NCBI RefSeq assembly: GCF_006716745.1
Contig: NZ_VFPP01000001.1
Coordinates: 806,001-870,000, forward strand
Direction: 5' to 3'
Source: Saccharothrix saharensis
Lineage (GTDB): Bacteria; Actinomycetota; Actinomycetes; Mycobacteriales; Pseudonocardiaceae
Length of the DNA stretch: 64,000 nt
Part shown: piece after piece, positions 1-7,419 of the stretch
How positions within the stretch are numbered: position 1 is the first letter of the stretch
Layout: each line of letters begins with the position of its first letter
The notes under the pieces: generated by a model
Told to the model about the DNA's origin: nothing
The model's input: the letters and a program-made list of their open reading frames with translations, nothing else
Database searches by the model: none
Position numbers and translations under genes: made by a program

Positions 1-375
1 TTCATGATGCGCAGCTCGTTCGAGGCGCTGCCGCGCGAGCTGGAGGAGGCCGCGCTGATCGACGGGTGCACGCCGGGCAGCGCGTTGTGGCGGGTGCTGC
101 TGCGCGGTGTGCTGCCGGGCATCGTCACGGTCGGCCTGTTCTCGTTCCTCGCCGCCTGGAACGAGTTCGTCGCGCCGCTGATCTTCCTCACCGACGGCGC
201 GAAGTTCACGCTGCCGGTCGCGTTGTTCAACCTCCAGTCCGGCAGCCTCGGGTCGGTCGACTTCGAGGCGCTGCAAGCGGGGGTGGTCACGTCGGCGTTG
301 CCGTGCGTGGTCGTCTTCCTGCTGCTGCAACGGCATTACGTCCGAGGTTTCACCTCGGGCGCACTCAAGGGCTGA
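1..375 (+). CDS. Carbohydrate ABC transporter permease, MalG/CUT1 type (3' part)
   Basis: The gene is cut by the left window edge; the last 124 codons remain. The inner-membrane permease of a sugar importer would pass oligosaccharide from a lipoprotein binding protein to the cytoplasm. Visible is the EAA loop that docks on the ATPase (EALPRELEEAALIDG followed by a conserved-type G and LP), then hydrophobic segments including FSFLAAWNEFVAPLIFL, which is characteristic of CUT1 permeases. It ends 24 bases before a GH127 gene on the same strand, so the imported sugar is probably an arabinose-containing oligosaccharide. The family is secure; the substrate is inferred from the neighbour. Confidence 0.93.
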   Translation, partial: FMMRSSFEALPRELEEAALIDGCTPGSALWRVLLRGVLPGIVTVGLFSFLAAWNEFVAPLIFLTDGAKFTLPVALFNLQSGSLGSVDFEALQAGVVTSALPCVVVFLLLQRHYVRGFTSGALKG

Positions 376-399
376 CTCACGGGCTTGGAAGGAACACCC

Positions 400-2292
400 A
401 TGACCGCACACCCGGGTCCCGTCCAGCCGACCTCCGGCGCCACCTCCGCGTTGTGCCCGGTCGCGCTCGACGACGTCACCTTCGCCGCCGACGGCTTCTT
501 CGGCCGGTGGCAGCGCCGCAACGCCACCGGCACGCTGCCGCACTGCATCGCACAACTTCAGGTCTCCGGTGCGCTGGACAACCTGCGGCTGGTCACCGGC
601 GAGGCCACCGGCGAGTTCCGCGACATGTGGTTCGCGGACTCCGACGTGCACAAGACGCTGGAGGCCGCCGCCTGGCAGCTCACCTCGAACCCGGACGACG
701 AGCGGCTGCGGGCGTTCGTCGACGCGACCGCCGCGTTGTTGGTCAAGGCGCAGGGCGACGACGGCTACCTCAACTCCCACTACACCGTCGTGAAACCGGA
801 GCTGCGGTGGCAGGAGCTGCACTACAGCCACGAGCTGTACGTCGCCGGGCACCTGATCCAAGCCGCCGTGGCCGCCGCGCGGGCCGGTGTCGGTGACGAC
901 CTGGTCGCGGTCGCGCGGCGGTGCGCCGACCTGCTGGTCGACCGGTTCGGCGGCGCGGACGCGCCACCGGGGATCGACGGGCACCCCGGCGTCGAGACCG
1001 CCCTGGTCGAGCTGTTCCGCGTCACGGGCCACCGGCCGTACCTGGACCTGGCGCGCCGCATGGTCGACCGGCGCGGCCACGGCGTGCTCGACGGCGAGCG
1101 CTTCGGCTCGGCCTACCTGCAGGACCACGTGCCCGTGCGGCAGGCCGAGGAGGTGGCGGGCCACGTCGTGCGGCAGCTCTACCTGCTCGCGGGCGTGGTC
1201 GACGTCGCCGTGGAGACCGGTGACGAGGAGCTGTTCGACGCCGCCCGCCGGCTGTGGGACGACGCGTTCGGCCGCAAGACCTACATCACCGGCGCGCAGG
1301 GTTCCCGGCACCGCGACGAGGCGTTCGGCGACCCGTACGAGCTGCCCGCCGACCGCGCGTACGGCGAGACGTGCGCGGCCATCGCGAGCGTGCACTGGAA
1401 CTGGCGGATGCTGCTGGCCACCGGCGAGTCCCGGTACGGCGACGAGCTGGAACGCGCGCTCTACAACGCGGTCGCGGGCTCGACGTCCGAGGACGGCACG
1501 AACTTCTTCTACTCCAACCCGCTGCACCTGCGCACCGGGCACGACGGCTCGCACGAGGACGCGCCGTCGCAGCGGCTGCCGTGGTACTCGTGCGCGTGCT
1601 GCCCGCCGAACCTCGCGCGGCTCGTCGCCTCGCTGCACGGCTACGCGGCGACGACCGACGACACCGGTGTCCAGGTGCACCTGTACTCGGCGGGCGCGGT
1701 GCGCACGGCGGCCGGTGAGGTCGTCACGCGCACGCGGTACCCGTGGGACGGCCGCGTGGAGCTGGACGTGACCGGACCGGTCCCGTTCACGCTCGCGCTG
1801 CGCGTCCCCGGCTGGTGCGCCGAGGCGTCCGTGCGGGTGGACGGCGTGCCGGTCGACGTGCGGGCCGAGGACGGCTACCTGCGGTTGCACCGGGACTGGT
1901 CGGACGGCGCCACGGTCACGCTCGACCTGGCCATGCCGGTCCGCGTGGTCACCGCGCACCCGCACGTGGACGCCGTGCGCGGCTGCGTGGCGCTGGCCCG
2001 CGGACCGCTCGTCTACTGCGTCGAGCAGGTCGACCTGCCCGCCGGCGTCGTGCTGGAGGACGTGCGGGTCGACCCGACCGCCGCCTTCGAGCCGACCGGG
2101 CTGCCCGGCGTCCCGGTGGCGCTGACCGCGCCCGCCGCCACCGTGCCGCCCGGTGACGACGCCCTGTACCGGACCGACGTCCCCGAACCCGCCGCCACCC
2201 CGTTCCGCCTCACCGCCGTCCCCTACTTCCTGTGGGGCAACCGGTCACCCGGTCCGATGCGCGTCTGGATCCCGACCACCACCACGGGATGA
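400..2292 (+). CDS. GH127 family glycosidase (beta-L-arabinofuranosidase-like, DUF1680)
   Basis: A cytoplasmic glycoside hydrolase of 630 residues without signal peptide. GH127 enzymes remove beta-L-arabinofuranosyl units using a cysteine nucleophile held by zinc. The matching residues are visible: a GETC motif (Glu323, Cys325) and a CCPPN motif (Cys400, Cys401), equivalent to the Glu/Cys/Cys-Cys zinc site of HypBA1. The ATG at 400 is preceded by GGAAGGAA at 387-394, so it is preferred to the TTG at 385. It follows the sugar permease by 24 bases, which fits intracellular processing of an imported arabino-oligosaccharide. GH127 members differ in substrate, so the exact specificity is open. Confidence 0.9.
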   Translation: MTAHPGPVQPTSGATSALCPVALDDVTFAADGFFGRWQRRNATGTLPHCIAQLQVSGALDNLRLVTGEATGEFRDMWFADSDVHKTLEAAAWQLTSNPDDERLRAFVDATAALLVKAQGDDGYLNSHYTVVKPELRWQELHYSHELYVAGHLIQAAVAAARAGVGDDLVAVARRCADLLVDRFGGADAPPGIDGHPGVETALVELFRVTGHRPYLDLARRMVDRRGHGVLDGERFGSAYLQDHVPVRQAEEVAGHVVRQLYLLAGVVDVAVETGDEELFDAARRLWDDAFGRKTYITGAQGSRHRDEAFGDPYELPADRAYGETCAAIASVHWNWRMLLATGESRYGDELERALYNAVAGSTSEDGTNFFYSNPLHLRTGHDGSHEDAPSQRLPWYSCACCPPNLARLVASLHGYAATTDDTGVQVHLYSAGAVRTAAGEVVTRTRYPWDGRVELDVTGPVPFTLALRVPGWCAEASVRVDGVPVDVRAEDGYLRLHRDWSDGATVTLDLAMPVRVVTAHPHVDAVRGCVALARGPLVYCVEQVDLPAGVVLEDVRVDPTAAFEPTGLPGVPVALTAPAATVPPGDDALYRTDVPEPAATPFRLTAVPYFLWGNRSPGPMRVWIPTTTTG

Positions 2293-2326
2293 CACACCCT
2301 CCCCCAACCCCCGAACGAGGTGCACG

Positions 2327-4027
2327 GTGCCAAAGCCGACACTGCGAACCGCGATAGCGGTCTCCGCCCTCGCCGCCACCACCCTGGTGGCCCTACCCCC
2401 GCACTCCGCCCAGGCGGCGGGCAGCACGCTCGTCGTGGACGCCGGCGTGCCGTTCCGGCCGGTCACCCGGGTGGCCGCCGGCGGCCTGTACGCGCTGGCC
2501 GAGAACAACCGGCCACCGGACCCGATGCTGCTGCCCATCAAGATGCACACCCTGACCCAGCCGCCGCCACGCGTCGGCCAGGCGCCCAACGGCCAGCCGC
2601 CCGGTGGTGACGCCCTCCTGGTCGCGCCGCAGGCGGACCGGGTGGGCGCCGCCCAGGTGATCCGGATGCCGGACATCTACCGCGACTTCCCCTACCGCTG
2701 GGTGAGCTGGAACGACTGGCTCGCCAAGGTCGACCAGATCGTCAACGACCGCCTGGCCGCCACCACGGTCAGCAACGTCACCGCGTACGAGATCTGGAAC
2801 GAGGCCGACTGGACCTGGAACACCGCCGCCGCGGGCGACTTCAACGCGGGCTGGACGCGCACCGTCCAGCGCATCCGCACCCGCGACACCGTCACGCCCG
2901 TCGCGGGCCCCGGTGACTCCCACTGGAACCCCACCCGGATGAGGGCGTTCCTGACCAACGCCAAGAACACCAACACCCTGCCCGACCTGGTGGTCTGGCA
3001 CGAGCTGTCCGGCAGTTCCGGTATCGCCGCGCACGTCGCCGAGTACCGGTCGATGGAGTCGTCGCTGGGGATCAGCCCGCGACGCGTCTTCATCAACGAG
3101 TACGCCACCACGGCCGAGATCGACGTGCCCGGCCGCGTCACCAACTACATCGCCAAGCTGGAACGCGCCGGTGTCTGGGCGGCCGACCGGGCGTTCTGGT
3201 ACGAGTACGGGACCGTCAACGGCCTCACCCACAACAGCCAGCCGACCGCCTCCTGGTGGCTGTACAAGTGGTACGGCGACATGGCGGGCAACATGGTGCG
3301 CACCACCCCGCGCGCCCAGACCGGCCTGGACGGCTTCGCCTCCTACGACAGCACCCGTCGTCGCGTCGACGTCGTGTTCGGCGACGAGTCGGGCACGAAC
3401 AACGTCCGCGTGACGGGGTTGGGCGGGCTCGGCGGCAGCGTCCGCGTCCGGCTGGAGTCCACGCCGGGCTCCGGCCGCTTCACCACCGTGTCGGCGCCGA
3501 CCACCATCGCCAACACGACTTACCCGGTCACCAACGGCGAGATCACCGTGCCGGTGGCCAACATGTCGGCCACGGCGTCGTACCACCTCGTGGTCGAGCC
3601 GACCAGCGGCGCCCCGTCCTACCAGCAGCGGTACGAGGCGGAGAACGCGTCGGTGTTCCGCGCGGAGCGGCTGTCCGCGGGCAACGCGTCCAACGGCGGC
3701 TACGTCGGCCGGATCGACAACACCGGTGACCCGCGCAGCGCCAGCTACGTGGACTTCGTCGTCAACGTGCCCACGGCCCGCAGCTACACGATGACCATCG
3801 GGTACGCCAACGGCACGGGTGCGACCGCGACGCAGGGCCTGGCCTACAACGGCAGCGCCTGGTCGACGGTGAGCTACCCGGCGACGTCCGGGTGGGCCCA
3901 GTTCGGCACGGTGAACACCGCGGTCAACCTTAAGGCCGGTTACAACGTGATCCGCCTGGCGAAGGGCTCCCCCCACTTCGCGGGCGGCACCGGGTACGCG
4001 GAGCTGGACTACATCCAGCTGACCTGA
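2327..4027 (+). CDS. Secreted clan GH-A-like glycosidase with C-terminal CBM35/CBM6-like module
   Basis: A 566-residue exported protein. Residues 1-31 form a signal peptide ending near AQA-A. The N-terminal catalytic part shows EIWNEADW (Glu159, candidate acid/base) and VFINEYAT (Glu258, candidate nucleophile), the spacing and context of clan GH-A enzymes such as GH39. A beta-rich region follows, then from about residue 438 a CBM35/CBM6-type module beginning YEAENA and ending GYAELDYIQL. The start is GTG 2327 with ACGAGG 6 bases upstream. Position after the GH127 gene suggests that it attacks an arabinose-containing polymer outside the cell. The GH family is inferred from motifs only. Confidence 0.78.
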   Translation: MPKPTLRTAIAVSALAATTLVALPPHSAQAAGSTLVVDAGVPFRPVTRVAAGGLYALAENNRPPDPMLLPIKMHTLTQPPPRVGQAPNGQPPGGDALLVAPQADRVGAAQVIRMPDIYRDFPYRWVSWNDWLAKVDQIVNDRLAATTVSNVTAYEIWNEADWTWNTAAAGDFNAGWTRTVQRIRTRDTVTPVAGPGDSHWNPTRMRAFLTNAKNTNTLPDLVVWHELSGSSGIAAHVAEYRSMESSLGISPRRVFINEYATTAEIDVPGRVTNYIAKLERAGVWAADRAFWYEYGTVNGLTHNSQPTASWWLYKWYGDMAGNMVRTTPRAQTGLDGFASYDSTRRRVDVVFGDESGTNNVRVTGLGGLGGSVRVRLESTPGSGRFTTVSAPTTIANTTYPVTNGEITVPVANMSATASYHLVVEPTSGAPSYQQRYEAENASVFRAERLSAGNASNGGYVGRIDNTGDPRSASYVDFVVNVPTARSYTMTIGYANGTGATATQGLAYNGSAWSTVSYPATSGWAQFGTVNTAVNLKAGYNVIRLAKGSPHFAGGTGYAELDYIQLT

Positions 4028-4041
4028 CCCCGTGCCCGTCC

Positions 4042-4078
4042 GGCTGTCGGCGGCACGCCCGGCGTGCCGCCGACAGCC
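4042..4078 (+). terminator. Rho-independent-type hairpin after the arabinan locus
   Basis: Two perfect 18-base arms (4042-4059 and 4061-4078) face each other across one base, so the real loop forms by opening the top pairs. A short CGTTCCTTTC stretch follows. It lies 14 bases after the stop of the secreted glycosidase and probably ends that transcript. Confidence 0.85.
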
Positions 4079-4127
4079 CGTTCCTTTCGGTTCACCGTCA
4101 CACAACGGCAGCGGCGGCCGAGCCCAC

Positions 4128-4510
4128 GACCTCCGCCCCGTGACCCCGGCGCGCGCGACGTCCGCCGGACGTTCCCCGGGTTCGGGCTCCACCGCGACGC
4201 GGGCCTGTCCGGCGACCTGCGGCCCAGCACCGCGCCCGTGCCCGTGCCCGGCGAGCCGCTGCACCCCACCCTGGAGGGGTCGGGTTCGCGTCGTTCCGCG
4301 AAGGCGCCGTGGACCCCAACCACGGGTACTCCCACCGCCGTGAGCCGGTCACCGCGTCCGGCGGGCGCGACTCCGGGGTGGCGACCCCGTTCCGGGCCGG
4401 AAGCCACCTGTTCCGGCAGGTCAACGCGACTGCGGCCACGTGGGTGTCGGCGGGTCTGCTCGCCGAAGCGCCGACGCGCGGAAGGTGGTGGCCGCGGCGC
4501 AGGACGCAAC
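4128..4510 (+). pseudogene. Unrecognised decayed coding relic in a 618-base gap
   Basis: The gap 4028-4645 has no intact gene. After the hairpin, the stretch reads like protein only if frames are switched: a segment with VPVPGEPLHP, then GFASFREGAVDPNHGY and FRAGSHLFRQVNATA in another frame, and finally KVVAAAQDATCAP with a stop in a third. This pattern suggests a gene eroded by small indels. I do not recognise the family. It could also be chance GC-rich reading frame. Confidence 0.3.
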
Positions 4511-4645
4511 CTGCGCGCCGTGAGAGGGTGCGGCGACGTCTCCGGCGGCAGCGCGGAAGTTCTTCCGCACCGCGTGCAACGGATCGGCCGGGTTCCCCGT
4601 TGAGGAGCGTGATCAAAAGCCGGTTGGCCGATCGGGAGAGAGTCG

Positions 4646-5140
4646 ATGGAGTTCGGTGAGTACGTGGTCGGGCGGCGTCCGGCGCTGATGCGGTTCGCCA
4701 CGGTGCTGACCTGCCAGGCCTGGCTGGCCGAGGACATTGTCAGCGACGTGCTCGGCCGCGCCTTCGAGCGGTGGGACCGGATCTCCGCGATGGCCGAGCC
4801 GCACGCCTACGTGCGGCGGATGGTCGTCAACGAGTACCTGTCCTGGCGCAGGCGGCTGGCCCGCACGACGCCCAGGGCCGAGATCGGGCCGGACACGTCG
4901 ATCGGCGACGGCGCCGACGAGCGTGCGCGGCGGGACGCGCTGATCGACCGCCTGGCGCGGCTGCCGCGGCGGCAGCGGGCGGCGGTCGTGCTGCGCTACT
5001 ACGCCGGGCTGACCGACGCCGAGATCGCCGTCGAGCTCGGCTGCCGCGTGACGACGGTGCGCAGCCAGATCTCGCGGGCGCTCGCCACCCTCCGCCTCGA
5101 CCTGGCCGCCAACCCCCACACCTACCAGGAGACGAGATGA
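4646..5140 (+). CDS. SigE-family ECF RNA polymerase sigma factor
   Basis: A 164-residue sigma-70 family protein of the short SigE/ECF type. The N-terminal region 2 carries YVVGRRPALMRFATVLT and WLAEDIVSDVLGRAFERW; the C-terminal region 4 carries LPRRQRAAVVLRYYAGLTDAEIA and a helix-turn-helix with TTVRSQISRAL. It redirects RNA polymerase to its own promoter class. Its stop overlaps the ATG of the next gene (ATGA), so the downstream membrane protein is translationally coupled and probably modulates it. The ATG at 4646 begins the standard MEFGEYV start of this family. Confidence 0.92.
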   Translation: MEFGEYVVGRRPALMRFATVLTCQAWLAEDIVSDVLGRAFERWDRISAMAEPHAYVRRMVVNEYLSWRRRLARTTPRAEIGPDTSIGDGADERARRDALIDRLARLPRRQRAAVVLRYYAGLTDAEIAVELGCRVTTVRSQISRALATLRLDLAANPHTYQETR

Positions 5141-5919
5141 CCGACTTGCGCGCGCTCGACGACGCCTTCGCGGAACTGGAGCGGCGGGCCGACGCGGTGA
5201 CCGCGGCCAGGCCGTTCGAGCTGCCCCGCGCCCCCGCGTCGCGCCCGGCCGCCAGGCTGGTGCCGATCGCCCTCGCCGCCGCCGTGGTGGCCGGGGTCGC
5301 GACCGGCGCGGTGCTGCTGGTGCCGAACGCCGACCCCGGCACGTCCACCGCCCAGCCCGGCGCGTCGACCTCCGCGCCGGAGCCCGTCGTCACGACCACG
5401 CCACCGCTCGCGCACGACAGCCCCGAGGTGCTGGCCGAGCGGTTCCAGGCCGTGCTCGGCGACCTGGCGACGTTCGTCGTCACCGAACGCGGTCCGGGCG
5501 CCACGATGATGACGTTGCCCGAGTCCCCGGACAGCGCGTCGCCGGACGGCGGGGACCAGCAGGGGACGCAGGTGGGCGCGTCGATCGGCGGCACGCTGAC
5601 GTCGGCCGGGGTCACCGGCGGCTTCGACCTGCTCATGTACCCCGGCACGGGAGGCGACCGGGCGTGGTGCCCCGCGCCGGACGAGCCGGGCTGCACCGTG
5701 CGCGACCTGCCCGACGGCTCCAAGCTGGCCACCGGCCAGGTGGCCTTGGAGGGGTCGGGCACGACGAACGAGGTCAAGCTCGTCCGCCCGGACGGCGTGG
5801 TGTTCATCATGCACGTCAGCAACCGCCGGTCACCGAAGGGCATGGGCCCCCTCCTCGGCCCCCACCCCCCGCTGACGGTCGAGCAACTGGTCGCGGTCGC
5901 CACCTCCGACCGCTGGTGA
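5137..5919 (+). CDS. Single-pass membrane protein coupled to SigE-type sigma factor
   Basis: A 260-residue protein whose ATG overlaps the sigma stop as ATGA (5137-5140). A short cytoplasmic N-terminus of about 40 residues precedes one transmembrane segment (LVPIALAAAVVAGVATGAVLLV), then a Pro/Thr/Ser-rich stretch and a mostly polar extracytoplasmic domain. This layout is common among anti-sigma or lipoprotein-like partners encoded after SigE-family factors. No ZAS zinc motif is visible, so an anti-sigma role is inferred from position only. Function otherwise unknown. Confidence 0.8.
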   Translation: MTDLRALDDAFAELERRADAVTAARPFELPRAPASRPAARLVPIALAAAVVAGVATGAVLLVPNADPGTSTAQPGASTSAPEPVVTTTPPLAHDSPEVLAERFQAVLGDLATFVVTERGPGATMMTLPESPDSASPDGGDQQGTQVGASIGGTLTSAGVTGGFDLLMYPGTGGDRAWCPAPDEPGCTVRDLPDGSKLATGQVALEGSGTTNEVKLVRPDGVVFIMHVSNRRSPKGMGPLLGPHPPLTVEQLVAVATSDRW

Positions 5920-5979
5920 CGACGCGTCGCCGGGAGGTCGCGACGGCCGGTCCGCGAGGCGCACCAGCCGTCCGCCCGC

Positions 5980-6204
5980 CGGCAGCGCGACGACCCGCTG
6001 CCGGCCCACATCCGCCGGATCCACCAGGCGAACCCAGGGCACGGCGCGCGGCGGATCCGGCAGCAGACGCGGCGCGAGGGCTTCACCGTGGCCCGTTGTA
6101 CGGTCGAGCGGCTGATGCGGCAGGACGGGATCAAGGGCGACCTCGGCAGCGTGCTGGGCCCGTGCGCCGGCTCCGTCCGCGCGACCGGTCAGGGCACCTC
6201 GTGA
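5980..6204 (+). pseudogene. IS3-family transposase relic
   Basis: Reading the frame of the preceding gene on past its stop gives AHIRRIHQANPGHGARRIRQ, then EGFTVARCTVERLMRQDGIKG. This is the HTH_21 segment that opens the IS3 OrfB transposase (ihxxnxxxYGaRri ... VarxTVxRLMrxxGixG). The aromatic residue normally before GaRri is replaced by His, and the catalytic DDE part is absent. Coding similarity stops near 6150 and the frame ends at 6204. No terminal inverted repeats were found. It marks an old insertion next to a broken glycosyltransferase gene. Confidence 0.75.
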
Positions 6205-7367
6205 ACGCGTGCACGAAGGCGTCCGAGGCGCGCGAGCGGACGGCCGCCGGCGAACAGCCGATGACGGTGTCCGTCGTCATCCCCGCGCACAACGAGGAGG
6301 CGACCATCCGGGAGACGGTGGCTTCCTGGCCTGGCCCAGACCTTCCCGCTGGACCAGGTCGTCGTGGTCGTCGACAACTGCACCGACTCGACCGTCCAGT
6401 GCGCCCGCGCGGCAGGCGCGATCGTCATCGAGGGCAGGGGCGGGTCGAAGGCCGCCGCGCGGAACATGGCGCTCCCGCTGGTGGCCGGCGACCTGGTGGT
6501 GGCCCTGGACGGTGACGCCACCCTGAGCGTGGACGCCGTCTCGCTCGTGGTCGGCACGATCGGCGCGGGGGCGGTGGGCACCTGTCCCGCCGCGTTGCCC
6601 GGCGACACCGACTCCACCCACAGCCGGTACCGCACGCTCTCCCACGCCATCTCCAACGGCTGGGTGCGCAAGCTGCGGGACGTGCTCGGCCGCCGGATGG
6701 TGCTCAGCGGGATGGCGAACTGCCCCCGGAGGACGTGCTGCGGCAGTGCGGCGTGTTCCCCGAGGACGACATCACCGAGGACTTCACCCTGACCTGGCTG
6801 CTGCACCGCCGCGGCCACCGGGTGGCGCTCACGGCAGGCGCGTTCGTCCACCCGCGCGAGCCGACGTCGTTGCGGGAGCTGCTGTCCCAGGTCCACCGGT
6901 GGACCTCCGGCTACGCCCAGAGCACGGTGAAGCACCGGGCACCGCCGCACGGCGCGTCGTCGTTCGTGGTCGTGGCGACCCAGGTGGTCACCGGGTGGTG
7001 GGCGGGCCGGCCACCTTTTCGTCCGTGCCGTTCATCGCGCGCCACGGCGTCGAAGCCCTGTGGCGCTGGTGGAGCGTCCTGTGGGTGGTGGCGTCGCCGG
7101 GTGTCGTGGTCCACCAGGTCGGGTGGCGGACCACGCTGGGGTGCCTGCCCAGTCGGGTTCGTGCCGCGGACCCTCATCGGGCCGCTGACGGCGTGGTGGT
7201 CGGTGCGGGAGTGGGTGCTGGGCAGGCACCTGCTGAGCCGGACCGGCCGGCACGGGCTCAAGGCGGACATCACGCCCATGACCGCACAGCGCAAGTCCCT
7301 GCTGTCCGGCTGCGCCGCCGCGGCGGGTGTCGCCGCCCTGGTCCACCGCCGGGCGCGGCGGGGGTGA
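6201..7367 (+). pseudogene. Family 2 glycosyltransferase, disrupted by several frameshifts
   Basis: Joined across frames, this is a processive GT2 glycosyltransferase. The GTG 6201 or ATG 6261 frame gives VSVVIPAHNEEATI; after a shift near 6325-6336 the next frame gives VVVVVDNCTDST, a DGDA metal-binding motif and GRRMVLSGMANC. A second shift near 6720 returns to FPEDDITEDFTLTWLLHRRGH and the QVHRW motif. Near 7005 it moves again (SVPFIARHGVEALWRWW), and near 7150 back to PRTLIGPLTAWWSV. At least four shifts make a functional product unlikely unless the assembly has errors. A working copy would be a membrane enzyme polymerising a hexose or N-acetylhexosamine. Confidence 0.85.
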
Positions 7368-7370
7368 GCG

Positions 7371-7413
7371 CCGGTGGGGATCGCGACCCGGCGCGGGCCG
7401 CGGTCCCCACCGG
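7371..7413. terminator. Hairpin between convergent GT2 relic and subtilase
   Basis: Ten-base arms CCGGTGGGGA (7371-7380) and TCCCCACCGG (7404-7413) enclose a 23-base GC-rich loop, placed between the two convergent gene ends. It is a plausible bidirectional terminator, though the loop is long. Confidence 0.5.
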
Positions 7414-7419
7414 GTGTCG

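Noticed and set aside
6209..6526. Separate 105-residue plus-strand protein over the glycosyltransferase start
   Set aside because: Arg/Pro-rich shadow of the glycosyltransferase frame, which contains the VVIPAHNEE motif.
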